Positions 11,263 through 22,392 of a DNA stretch of 64,000 bases are shown here, one piece after another. Source of the DNA: Casuarina equisetifolia (Eukaryota > Streptophyta > Magnoliopsida > Fagales > Casuarinaceae). Within the stretch, counting starts at the first letter, position 1. Each line of letters starts with the position of its first letter. The stretch lies in NCBI GenBank assembly GCA_028551475.1, contig CM052354.1, forward strand, positions 4,819,391-4,883,390, given 5' to 3'. Below the pieces are notes generated by a model. That model was not told where the DNA came from. It saw only the letters and a list, made by a program, of their open reading frames with translations, and ran no database searches. The translations under genes were made by a program, and so were the position numbers.

Positions 11263-11315
11263 TTGTAACCAAAATAAGCCCATTAACAAAATAGCAACAG
11301 CCCACATACGTTCCA
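11259..11315 (-). repeat. 57-bp LTR stub forming the right end of the insertion
   Basis: Identical to 6841-6897, i.e. the first 57 bp of the LTR in minus orientation. It supplies the terminal CA next to the target duplication. The junction with gag has 7-bp microhomology (acatggg, 11256-11262, also present at 6838-6844). Confidence 0.9.
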
Positions 11316-11320
11316 GATGT
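11316..11320. repeat. Target-site duplication GATGT, right
   Basis: Second copy of the 5-bp duplication found at 6013-6017. The NLR1 reading frame resumes here. Confidence 0.93.
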
Positions 11321-14300
11321 GCTTCTGGATGCAGAGGAAAAACAGGCCGGAAGCCGTGCAGTTAGCAATTGGCTTGGAAAGCTAAGCGATTTGCTCTATG
11401 AAGCGGATGACTTGTTGGATGCTATTTCTACTGAAGCTCAACGAGAAGAAATAATGACCCGAGATAAAAAGATCCAGAAGGTACACGTTTTCTTTTCCAA
11501 ATCGAACCAGCTTGTTTGTGGTCTCATAATGGGTCATAGGATTAAGGAAATAAGAGAGAAATTAAATGCTGTTAAAGGCGATAGACAATTCTTTTTAGAG
11601 AATCGCCAGGAAGAAACAAGAGTAAGGGATTGGAGAAGGGATAATACTTATTCTCATTTAGGTGCGGAAGAAGTTATTGGTCGGGAGGATGATAAGGTGG
11701 CCGTTATAAGTCGTCTTAGGGAGTCTAACGTTGAAGGGAATGTTTCGATTGTGGCAATTGTTGGTCTCGGGGGTTAGGAAAAACTACAATAGCTCAACTT
11801 ATATTCAGTGATGTGGAAATCCAAAACAATTTTGAGCTAAAAATATGGGTATGTGTTTCTAATAATTTTGACTTTGAAGACATTGTCAAAAAAATATTAG
11901 AATGTGTAAAAAAGGAGAACCTAAAACTGATCTACTGGAGACATTACTAGGTGAACTTCGAAAAGAAATTGAAGGAAAAAAATATTTCTTGGTGTTGGAC
12001 GATGTATGGAACGAGGATGGTGAAAAATGGTCAAAGTTGAAAAATCAGTTAATGGTTGGTGCAAAAGATAGTAAAATATTAATCACAACACGGAAGGAAA
12101 TTGTTGCAAGGATTATGCATGCAGAACTACATCATTTAGGTGAGTTAGGGGAAGAAGCCTCATGGGAGTTATTTAAGCAAGTAGCTTTTGAGAATGGGGT
12201 AGGACCCGAGAATTTAAGCATTGAGAAAATGGAGAAAATAAGAAAGGAGATCCTTAAAAGGTGTTTAGGTGTTCCTTTAGTTGTGAAAGTAGTTGGAAGT
12301 TTGTTATTTTTCAAAAAAACAAAATTAGAATGGGAAAATTTTATAAATGATGAGCTTTCAAAACTATCTCAAGAAGCAACAGATATAGTCACAACTTTAA
12401 AGCTAAGTTACAATGACCTTCCCTCAAACTTGAAACATTGTTTTGCATATTGTAGCTTATTTCCAAAGGATTATGAGTTTAACAAAAAAATATTGATAAA
12501 TCTTTGGATAGCACAAGGATATATTGAGTCAGAAGAAAATCAATGCTTGGAAGATATCGGTAATGAATATTTTATGAATTTACTTTGGAGGTCATTTTTC
12601 CAAGAAGTTCAGAAGGATGAGTTTGGTAACATAATTGGATGCAAAATGCATGATCTCATGCATGATCTTGCCATATTAATGGCTGGACCATTGATAATCT
12701 CATTTCCTTCTAAGAAGAGCATTAATTTCAAGAAAAGTCATCATGTAGCAGTTACTTATAATATAAGTTCTTTTGCTAAGATGAGTCCATTGTATAAAGC
12801 AAGTAGGATAAGAACATTTCTTTGTCCTATGACGAATAAGATGTCTAATCAAGTTAAAATTGATTGTGAAATTATTTTAAAAAGTTTCAAGTTTTTGCGT
12901 GTTTTGGATCTTAGTACAAGAAAGCTTAAGCATGTGCCGAGTTCTACTAGTAAATTGAAACATTTGCGATATCTTGATCTTTCTTGTAACGAAAAAATCA
13001 AAAAGCTTCCCAATTCCATAACTACATTGGTGAATTTGCAAAACCTTTGTCTTTGCCATTGTAGTGAACTCAAAAAATTACCAAGATTTGGGAAACTTGT
13101 CAACCTTAGGCATTTTGACGTTAGTTTTTGTTATAAATTGAGGTCTTTGCCAAGAGATATTACCAAATTAGTCAACATGAGTTATCTTAACATTAAAGGT
13201 TGTCAGCGGATCAAGTATTTGCCAAGAGGAATTAGTCAACTGACTAATCTTCAATTGCTAACAGATTTTGTGGTGCATTCGGATTCTTTCTCTAGCCATA
13301 GTAGTGGGGTAGCTGAATTATATGGTTTAAATAAGTTGAGAGGACATTTAACCATTCGTGGTTTGATTGGTGGAAAAGGTGTTTTAAAAGAATATGTGGC
13401 TGCAAATTTATCGAGTAAAGAAAATCTCAATTCTTTGTGTTTGGAGTGGAGTACTTTTAGAGATGTCCATGATTGGGACAATGACGTGTCAATGGATAGC
13501 TTGCAGCCACACCAAAATTTGAAATGTTTGAAATTAAGTAACTATTGTTGCCCAAGGTATCCAACGTGGCTGTCATCCCTTACAGGTCTTGTTAGTTTGT
13601 CATTAAATGAGTGTAGAAAATGGCTAGTCCTTGAGCCACTGAGTCATCTATCTTCTCTCCAGAGTCTTAAGCTTTACAAAATGAATGATCTGGAATATAT
13701 ATCTTGTGGTGAGTGGGGTGATTATTCTCTATCGTCAGCACCTAGGACGTTTTTCCCATCCCTAAAAGAAATTTATGTGGGAGACTGCCCAAATCTCAAC
13801 TCGTGGTGGGGGGATTCTTCTCCAGAGTTTGAAAGTTTGCTTCCTTTATTGGAGTCGATGAGGTTTTTCCCATCTCTTGCGGTTTTGATTGTAATTGAAT
13901 GCCCAAATTTGAAAGGGTGGTGGCAGGATTCTTCTACGGAGGTTGAAAGTTTGCTCTGTTCATTTCCTCTTCTTTCACGGGTACACATTAATGGCTATCC
14001 AGGATTGACTTCAATGCCGAAGTTTTCCCTTCTCACAAACTCATCTTTGTGGTGTACAAATGACAGCTGGAAGTCATTGCAACAAATATTGATGATGAGT
14101 GTGTCAGTAACAATATCATCCTCTCCGCTTGTTGGCTCTTTATCCACTCACCTCTCAAAATTGAACAGTATAGACTTTTACTCTGTTTCAGACCTCGAAG
14201 CCCTCCCAGAAGAGGGATTGCAAAGCCTTACCTCTCTCGAGATTTTAAAATTCTCTGAATGTGCCAAATTAAAGTCTCTCTCTCCAGGCATAAAATATCT

Positions 14301-14407
14301 CACGACACTTCAAAACCTGAGTATTCGGGAATGTCCAGTATTTACGGATAAGGAGGATGGTGGGATGCAATGGAAATATCTCAAAAGTCTTCTTTCTCTT
14401 TCCTTTC

Positions 14408-15060
14408 ACAGTTTTATGTTGATTTGTTTACCATGTATCAAGGTGTATTTGTAACCATTCCCTGTCTGGATACAAGAATGCTTAATGGTGGTAAGACCAT
14501 GGATGGTCATCCAAGTGGAAGACGGAGTACCCATTGCATGAATGATAAGGACATTGTCAAGCTTAATAAATGTGGTGATGGATGGGCAAGAATAGCATTT
14601 GGAACCAGTTGCACATGTTCAGTGGTAAATAGTTTTAGATAAGCAATTTAAACTTTTAGCATGTTCTACTTTTAAGCCGTATTTGCCTAGCTTGATATAA
14701 AGTGATCCATATACTGGCCAATTTACCTGAATGCAATCTTAATGGTGTCCATAGGATGAGTCTTGCTTAAGTCCACTCCAGATGCCGGGTATGAACTGGG
14801 TGGAGATCACTTACTTTGGATCTTTGTCTCCTGAGTGCATGCAACTGGGAAGAAATTCATTTTCAGCAACCAAGACTTCTGACTTTTTGAAATCGAAATG
14901 TGTTGGGACTTTTGTTTTTGTTGGTGATGTGATATCCATGGCACATTCAGTTTGTTTAACTGCTTACCATGCTCGTTGGGGATTTCGTTTTGGCACATAT
15001 TTTCCAGTTACTTCACTCCCACCCCACCTTCTAAAATATATAGATGAAACAATATTCTAA
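14408..15060. other. Replaced 3' flank of NLR1, unassigned open frames
   Basis: The 14412-14445 segment is a copy of intergenic repeat DNA also seen at 16416-16449 (phrases 'atgttgatttg' and 'taccatgtatcaagg'), which shows where the LRR was cut off. The next 600 bp is unusually non-A/T-rich for an intergenic part and holds open frames of about 90 codons at 14370-14642 and 14782-15060. I do not recognise either product. They could be exon debris of an unrelated gene; nothing supports a working gene. Confidence 0.35.
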
Positions 15061-15065
15061 AATAT

Positions 15066-15985
15066 ATAGATGAAAAAATTATCTTTCATCATCTAGAAGA
15101 AGGTTTCTTCACATGACCTGCCAATTTACCAAGTTAATGGGTTTAAGCTGGAAGACAAGGCAGGCTGATCCATAACTATTTTATGACTAAATTCTTGGGA
15201 CAAGCAGGATGCGACTGATTAGAGATTCAGCATTATTTAAGGATATGAATCCGAGTCTTGGAGTCCAGTGGTTAAAAGTTAGTTGTAATCTCTGTCGACA
15301 AAAGATAACATATTTTCATTATCTAGGGGTTGGCTGGAGTTGGAAGGAAAGCAGTAGTTGGATGAGTCAGAAGTGGAAAGAAAGATCTCTCCTTCGTTGT
15401 ATGCAGATTTTATGGTCTCTGTCAGTGGAGGATGGTGCCTGGATAGAGACGAATCCAGGTTTTTAGCGTGAGCACTTCTCACCATGATATCATGCGTTGG
15501 GTGAGGGTCAGAGTCATTGTGTGTCACGGCCTGAACTGTCTCGGGGACGTAGGTGCATGGTCATGGTGTATTGTTGTTTCAGCCTAATTGGAAAGGAAGC
15601 TCTGCTTCATGGCCTATTTGTTTCGGTAGAGGAATTCTGTTTAGCTTCCCTTCCCTATTTCTATTCTTCTTTTACTTTTCAGTCTTTTAAGACAGTAATT
15701 AAAACAAAAAAAAATCTTTTTTTTTTCAAACTTTGTGATACATATCACAATAGAACCAACCATCGTTGACATGATCGTGATTAGGTATTTCTTGGTTTGA
15801 TGGCTACAGAAAATAATACAGGTTTTGTTCACACTACCCATTTCTTTTACATAATTATGGTTATAACAGTGGAACACATCCAAAGCCTGCCTTGTCTTCC
15901 AGCTTAAACCCATTAACTTGGTAAATTGGCAGGTCATGTGATGAAACCTTCTTCTAGATGATCAAAGACAATTTTTTCATCTATT
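15066..15985. repeat. 920-bp segment bounded by ~100-bp inverted repeats
   Basis: The left arm (15066-15166) and right arm (15883-15985) are near-perfect inverted copies; both contain 'gacctgccaatttacc' and 'ggaagacaaggcaggc' or their complements. The outer arm end is A/T-rich (agatgaaaaaatt). Between them are about 715 bp without a recognisable gene. This is the shape of a non-autonomous DNA transposon with long terminal inverted repeats, or of a simple inverted duplication. I could not find a convincing target duplication because both flanks are TA-rich. Confidence 0.65.

Positions 15986-16023
<38 letters not shown>
15986..16023. repeat. (TA)n microsatellite
   Basis: An almost pure TA dinucleotide run with one C interruption directly abutting the right inverted-repeat arm. 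Confidence 0.9.
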
Positions 16024-16026
<3 letters not shown>

Positions 16027-16059
16027 AGAAAATCTCAAATACAATTTTCTTAATATATT

Positions 16060-18180
16060 GTTTAAGCTCATCGAGAACCTTGTCCACCATTATGAATAGT
16101 CAACTTTGCTATAGATCACACTGGTGGATACCTGAAACTAAATTGGAAATGGTATAATTTTTGGTCTTGATTGGGTTGTTTCTTCACATTATTTATTACA
16201 AAGTAAAAAGACTTAATAATAATTTAATATGCAACAAAATCTCTAATCTTAACAGTAAAAAGGGTTTGTTATTGTTATCCTCTCTCACTGGTTCATATTG
16301 CTTTAAAAAAAATTAAATTTTCTGGAGAAATAATGAAACTCTTGGAAAGTTATCATTCTCTACTAAAAAGCTCATAGTGCCTACAATTATGATAAAAAAA
16401 AATTTATAGTGACTAGTTTTATGTTGATTTGTTTACCATGTATCAAGGTTTTAAAAAAGCTAATTATTGCTTTGAGTTTTGAAATTATCTTGAATTTGTT
16501 AGAAAACTAACATGACAAGTTTTTTAGTGTAAAATGTCATTTTATATAGATATTGTCAACTTACTTTATGATTAGATGCTAAAGCATTGTAGTAAATTGT
16601 TATATATATTTCCTCATTTAATCTATCTTTTTTTTTCATTAATCCTTCTTGTTTCAGCTCTAATGTGTGAATTATGATGTTGCAGCAACTTCTTTAATCA
16701 TGTTCGAGACACCCCCCTTTCCCCTTTCCCTTCTCCCACCAAGAGAATAGAAATACATTTTGATGTGAGCCAAGAAAGTCTCCCACAACCACTGTTGGCC
16801 CGAGATTGGCCGGAGATTGTTTCATTCCCAGTTGTCATCTTGGATATGGAGAGAAATGCTTTACTAAATAAGGTAATGATCACTTCAAAAGAAATTGAAA
16901 TAATGGTTTCTTTTAGCCTTTTCTTCAAAAAATGTAGGAGTTTAAAACTTATTGGTGATTATGTCTTTACCTGTCTTCTTCCATATTTATTATTTGTGAT
17001 GGTAGTATTTTTCTTTGAACAAATATTGGACTTAGTTTTTGAGTATGAAAGCATAGATAAAGAAGAAAATGTGGTTTTGAAGGGAAGTACATATAGAAAC
17101 CATAGATAGAGATTGGGTTAAGGCATGCGACACTTTAAAATAACTAATTAATAATTCAGCTTTGCTTATGGAGCAACTAATTGACAATCAGCTTGGATGA
17201 AATTTTGTATGTGGTTTGAAGCTTCCTTTGCTTCCATATCTTGTGCACTGATAGCTTAGTAAAATAACGAGGTAATCATCTTATTTCCCTTAAAACACAT
17301 CATTAAAGTATGTGTTATTTTTCAAAAACTATAGGAACAAGACAAATACATGCACGACCACTGCAAGAAAAATTATTCTTCGTTACATGTTTTACAGCTA
17401 ACTGGCTATCAGAAATATTGGCAGCGGTTATATGTGGTTAGCTTGTAGATAACGTTGGTGGAGGCCTTTTCACACGACACAATTTTTGTCGATGGATGTG
17501 TTTGGGCAGATAGGCAAATTATCCTTCTTGAATAGGTAAATTACAAAATCGAAGCTTGGGTGGAGGAACAAATAGATGAATGCAGCTAATAAAGCAAATT
17601 AATAGTAAAATTATGTGGTAGCTAGTTAACAATTAGTAGAGATGTAACTCCTAATGTATTACTGACTTCACAAAAATAACTTATGGATGCTAAAATGTTG
17701 TGTTAAAATAATTTATATATCTTTATTTAATTCAATTTATGTTCTTCATTAAAATTTCTTGTATAAGCTAAAAAGGATGTCCAGGCCTTTCTATGCATGT
17801 CTAGGCTATCTCATAATAAAACTCTTAATTTCTAATACCAATTTGCTTTGGAGAAACATTTGGCCCATTTGCAAGTATTGTTTTTTACCTATTCCAGGGT
17901 AGCGTAAGGTTGTTTGAGCTATATGATTTTAGAGCCATAGATAGCATGAGTTTCAAATGGTATCAAGTGGTTTTAAAAGTGAGATGAAATATCTTCCTTT
18001 AATTGGCACAATTCTTTCTACATTAGTCCTTGTTGGCCTCATAACAACACTAATCCTTTGCTACAGCCACATCCATCATGTAGTTTACTTTTTTTTTTTA
18101 ACCACTAACTCCTATAACTTTGTGATTGACTGTGTTAGCTTACATTGATTATGTACATTTACGTGGAAAGAGATAGTGTT
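16060..18180 (+). repeat. Segmental-duplication block A, copy 1
   Basis: Phrases in this block recur in order at 39240-41409 and 42948-43330: 'agtcttgatt' with the 'atttattac' run, 'gcaacttc..taatcatgtt' near 16687 and 39808, 'gattgggttaaggc' near 17112 and 39890, the 'gaagcttgg' line near 17550, and 'catttggcccattt' at 17859 versus 42950. No gene is evident. The 114-codon frame at 16765-17109 has no known domain and is not conserved in the other copy. It is duplicated NLR flank. Confidence 0.55.
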
Positions 18181-18280
18181 GTTGAAAAAATGACACCTCT
18201 AGTGAATAATCTTAGTACTTCAACTCTTTAATAAATGGAAAGAGGAAAAAATAACATTTATTTTCACCATGGTTTATGAA

Positions 18281-19862
18281 GAATTTATTTTTCATGATGG
18301 TTTTTACAGTTGTTAAAGGTATTGGTAGCGGCTATGTGTGGTTAGAAGAATAACATTGGTGGATGATGTATTTTATCTTTCTGATCACATAAAATACAAT
18401 TTCAGGACTTTATGTGGCACTGGTAAGTTATTATTTTTTTTTTCACAACAAACATATCTAACTTGTACTATCATTTGGCTTCTCAATGAAAACAAAGTTC
18501 AGAGCATTCGGGTTTAAGGGTTCTTGCAAGGCCCATATATGAAGAAAAGTTTACGAAGACATTATAAATTTCTGCTTTGTACAGGGAAGGAGATCAAAAA
18601 CAGCAAGGTCATTCTTCAATAAAAGATTGAAGATTGGAGGGAGGAGTAAATGGATGTGACACAACTAAGACAGCCAGGTAAAGTTGAGTTATTTGAGAAG
18701 CTGGCCTAGCTAAAATGGTAAAATTTATGATATTGACTAGTTGCTCATTCATATTGTTTATTACCAAATAAAAAGACTTGCATAATGACTTAATAAGTAA
18801 AAGAACATGTAATCTTAATAGTAAAAAGGATGGTTTATTTTCATCCACTCTTTTTGTTAGGCCTTGCTATAATAAAAAATAAAAAATAAACTCATATAGA
18901 AGAAATTAAATTTGATAGGAAAATAATGAAACTTCTGAAAAGTTAGCCATTTTTTCCTCAACGTTATGCTTTCTACAATTATGATCATAAAAAATTTATA
19001 ATTACTAGTTTTATGTAGATTTGTGTTATTATATTAAATTTTCTTAAAAAAATCATTTAATGCTTCGAATTCTAAAATTGTCTTGAATTTATTACAAAAA
19101 GGTGAAGTTTTTTCATGTGAAATATCTTCCTTTCTTATTTTCAGGTATTGTCAACTTGCTTTACGTGTGAATGTTGTAGTAAAATGTTGTATGCACTTTT
19201 TATTTAATTCAATTTTTTTCATTAAACCTCCTTGTATCAACTATAATGAGTGAATTATGTAGATGAAAGCCAAGAAAGTCTCCCATAGCTACAATTGGCC
19301 CACGAATTCTCACTTCCTAGTAGTAATCTTGGATAAAGAAACAAGTCTCATGTATGTCACACTTAATTAGGTAAGACCATTTATTTTTGAACACCTTAAA
19401 ATAAATTGAAGTACTCATCTTTTTTATTTTTTATTTTTTATTTTTATGTTCAATGCCTTCTGCTTTTTTTTTTCTTCATATTTCTTAGTTGTAGAATTTC
19501 ATATTTAAAAATAGTAACAGTAGTTGAAATATCCAAGAAGCTAGTAATTTAGTTTTAGAGATTATTCAAAAGATTTACAACTTGATACCTTATTGTAAAT
19601 ATGTCTTTGTCTTGTTTTCAATATTCAAAGAAATTGTATTACACATGTTCTCATCATCTTCTCTTTTTTCCCCCTCTAATCATTTAGTCATAGGTATTTG
19701 CAATAATAGTGTTTCTTTGAAAAGATATTGAATCTAGTTTTTGAGTATGAAAGCATAAACAAAGAAGAAAATGCAGTTTGAAAGGAAAGTGTGTAGAAAT
19801 CATAATTTGGAGATTGGGTTAAGGTATGTCCTGTTCTAAAATATTTTATACTATTCACTTTA
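18281..19862 (+). repeat. Tandem duplication block B, copy 1
   Basis: A 1.58-kb block closely similar to 20203-21617, in direct orientation. Both start 'gaatttatttttcatgatgg', pass through the R2 repeat, a 'ggtattgtcaacttgct' line, and end 'aaatattttatactattcac'. A third, more diverged copy is at 50461-51700. No coding capacity is conserved. Confidence 0.85.
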
Positions 19863-20202
19863 CTGTTGATGTTTCCGCATCCTTTAACTTTCTACAACAT
19901 TGATTACTCATTCTTTAAACTAATGGTCTATGCTAGCTTCTCTGTACTTCAACTTTCCCATGGAAACAAATGGTCATTAGATTTGTTAAAGATAACCACA
20001 AGGTCAATGCTGAACTTGTAATCATCTTTTTCCTCTCCAAAAACATCTTTATTATGTATTATTTTTCAAAAACTACAAGATGAAGATAAACACCAAATAC
20101 AAAATATCATCACATGGCATCACATTTTGGGAAAATACATATGAAAGAATTTATTTATCATGACAATTTTCATAGAATTTATTTTTCATGATGGTTTTTG
20201 AA

Positions 20203-21617
20203 GAATTTATTTTTCATGATGGTTTTTACAGTTGTTAAAGGTATTGGTAGTGGCTATGTGTGGTTAGAAGAATAACATTGGTGGATGATGTATTTTATCT
20301 TTCTGATCATGTAAAATGCAATTTCAGGACTTTATGTGGCACTGGTAAGTTTTTTTTTTTTTTTGACAACAAACATATCTAACTTGTACTATCATTTGGC
20401 TTCTCAATGAAAACAAAGTTCAGAGCATTCGGGTTTAGGGGTTCTTGCAAGGCCCATTTATGAAGAAAAGTTTACGAAGATGTTATAAGTTTTTGCTTTG
20501 TACAGGGAAGGAGATCAAAAATCGCAAGGTCATTCTTCAATAAAAGATTGAAGATTGGAGGGAGGAGTAAATGGATGTGACATAACTAAGAGAGCCAGGT
20601 AAAGTTGAGTTATTTGAGAAGATGATCTAGCTAAAATGGTAGAATTTATGATATTGACTAGTTGCTCATTCATATTGTTTATTAACAAATAAAAATACTT
20701 GCATAATAAAAAGTTAGCCATTTTTTCCTCAACGTTATGCTTTCTACAATTATGATCATAACAAATTTATAATTACTAGTTTTATGTAGATCTATATTAA
20801 TATATTAAATTTTCTTAAAAAATCATTTAATGCTTTGAATTCTAAAATTGTCTTGAATTTATTACAGAAAGGTGAAGTTTTTTCATGTGAAATATCTTCT
20901 TTTCTTATTTCCAGGTATTGTCAACTTGCTTTATGTTTGAATGCTGTAGTAAAATGTTGTATGCACTTTTTATTTAATTCAATTTTTTTTGTTAAACCTC
21001 CTTGTATCAACTATAATGAGTTAATTATGTAGATGAAAGCCAAGAAAGTCACCCATAGCCACAATTAGCCCAAGAATTCTCACTTCCTAGTAGTAATGTG
21101 GATAAAGAAACAAGTCTCATGTATGTCACACTTAATCAGGTAAGACCATTAATTTTTGAACACCTTCAAATAAATTGGAATACTCATTTTTTTTTTTATG
21201 TTCAATGCCTTTTGCTTTTTTTTTTTTTCTTCATATTTCTTAGTTGTAGAATTCATATTTAAAAATAGTAACAATAGTTGAAATATCCAAGAAGCTAGTG
21301 ATTTAGTTTTAGAGATTATTCAAAAGATTTACAAATTGATATATTATTGTAAGTATGTCTTTGTCTTGTTTTCAATATTCAAAGAAATTGTATTACACAT
21401 GTTCTCATCATCTTCTCTTTTTTTCCCCTCTAATCAGTTAGCCATAGGTATTTGCAACAATAGTATTTCTTTGAAAAGATATTGAATCTAGTTTTTTAGT
21501 ATGAAAGCATAAACAAAGAAGAAAATGTAGTTTGAAAGGAAAGTGTATAGAAATCATAATTTGGAGTTTGGGTTAAGGTATGTCTTGTTCTAAAATATTT
21601 TATACTATTCACTTTAT
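20203..21617 (+). repeat. Tandem duplication block B, copy 2
   Basis: Direct copy of 18281-19862, about 170 bp shorter. The main loss is near 20706, where about 160 bp present at 18785-18940 is missing. High similarity suggests this is one of the younger duplications in the window. Confidence 0.85.
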
Positions 21618-22194
21618 ACTCCATCCAATGAGAGAAATTATAGAAAAATAGAAATTCAAAACTTAATTTTGATGGAATTTTGTAATAAAAAAATTGAAAT
21701 TTATTTGAATTACTACTTGTGACAGTTGTTTTTTTGGTAATAAACTAAATTAACATAAGATTGAATAACTTTAGCTTCTTCTTTTTTTCTTTTCACATAT
21801 GAAAAACATGATAACCGATAATGTTTTGTTCAATTAATTCAAATTTTGATGGTGTAAAGGTGGACGTGCAGTGCACACTAGAGACCCCGGTGCCGGTCTG
21901 GGAGGACGAGTGGAGTTGACAAGGCAGTACCACCAGGCCCTTGACGGCTCGAAATTCTCCGGATAATGGGTGCATTACCTGAATGAGCCACAATACTGAG
22001 GCACTTTAATGGTGAATTCCCGTTTATCTGCGGATTTGCTGGAATTGACGTTCCAGATCCTTCTACACCGGGACCGTAGTTGTCTGCACAGGTAGGACTT
22101 CCTAAATTACGTGATCCGGTGTATATGGAGCAACATGTCGCGTGAGTAGAGTAGAATGATTCAGGACTTTTTATTTGATGTCGTTTTGTAACAG
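21618..22194 (+). repeat. Block C upstream part, copy 1
   Basis: Homologous to about 51690-52224. Shared phrases include 'aaacatgataaccgataatg' versus 'gacatgatggctgttaatg' and the GC-rich run with 'ggtggacgtgc', 'gtgccggtctgggagg' and 'ttctccggataat'. The GC-rich part (about 21850-22100) stands out from its A/T-rich surroundings and may be remnant coding DNA. I cannot name it. It ends at the splice-acceptor-like 'ttttgtaacag' of the next feature. Confidence 0.6.
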
Positions 22195-22392
22195 CTCGAA
22201 ACAAACGGCCGTGATGCGAGCGTCGGATGATTTCTCACACCATCCACATTGCTGCGGTGGCATATAACACCCTGTTCTTAGGCGAGTTTATGCAGCCCGA
22301 CGGGGACATGTTCCACGGATAATCCAGAGCAATTAGCGGTGGGCCCATTTACTCTTTTCCAGGGCTACTGGAACGAGAGCGTTTTGAACCTA
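22195..22392 (+). pseudogene. Raffinose synthase / alkaline alpha-galactosidase-like exon fragment, copy 1
   Basis: After an acceptor-like 'tttgtaacag', the translation gives [13 protein letters not shown], then in another frame [20 protein letters not shown] and QPDGDMFH, then SGGPIYSF. These are signature stretches of plant raffinose synthase / seed-imbibition-type GH36 proteins, which use galactinol or cleave alpha-galactosides. Relative to copy 2 (52225-52435) it lacks 20 bp after 'gatgatttc' (frameshift) and has a further deletion with a stop near 22320. Only one exon part is present and no start or catalytic region is visible. It is a dead fragment carried by the duplicated block. Confidence 0.85.

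Larger units (their letters stand above)
6018..11315 (-). mobile_element. Internally scrambled Ty3/Gypsy chromovirus inserted in NLR1
   Basis: The insertion is 5298 bp, has TG...CA ends and a perfect 5-bp target duplication. Read on the minus strand its outer ends are those of a normal element (LTR start at 11315, LTR end at 6018). Inside, the order on the + strand is: full LTR (minus), polypurine tract, integrase plus chromodomain (minus), LTR piece (plus), first part of reverse transcriptase (minus), a GC-rich 54-bp-repeat insert, full LTR (plus), primer-binding site and gag start (plus), and a 57-bp LTR stub (minus). Protease, the RT catalytic core and most of RNase H are missing, so it is not autonomous. 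The chromodomain places it among chromoviruses. Few differences between its LTR copies suggest a young insertion. Confidence 0.92.
5875..14454 (+). pseudogene. NLR1: CC-NBS-LRR disease-resistance pseudogene split by a retrotransposon
   Basis: The first 47 codons plus 2 nt (5875-6017) encode a CNL start (MAEGALFNIAGG...). The frame resumes at 11321 after the inserted element with DVLLDAEEKQAG, the EDVID-like motif YEADDLLDA and the NB-ARC start. At 11774 one base is missing inside the P-loop (GLGG then stop; the next frame reads GKTT), and a second one-base loss lies between about 11900 and 11925 (A-run at 11908-11913). From 11926 the frame is open: kinase-2 FLVLDDVW, RNBS-B ITTRK, the GLPL-type CLGVPLVVK, CFAYCSLFPKDY, and MHD (MHDLMHDL, codon at 12646). 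LRRs follow. Homology with NLR2 stops at 14407, where the gene runs into repeat DNA and ends at a chance stop at 14454. From about 12400 on it is very close to NLR2, while the CC and early NB are more distant. It cannot make a full receptor. A truncated LRR product is possible but unlikely. Confidence 0.93.

Noticed and set aside
16765..17109. 114-codon frame with hydrophobic stretch
   Set aside because: Not conserved in the paralogous block at 39.8 kb and no family match; treated as chance.
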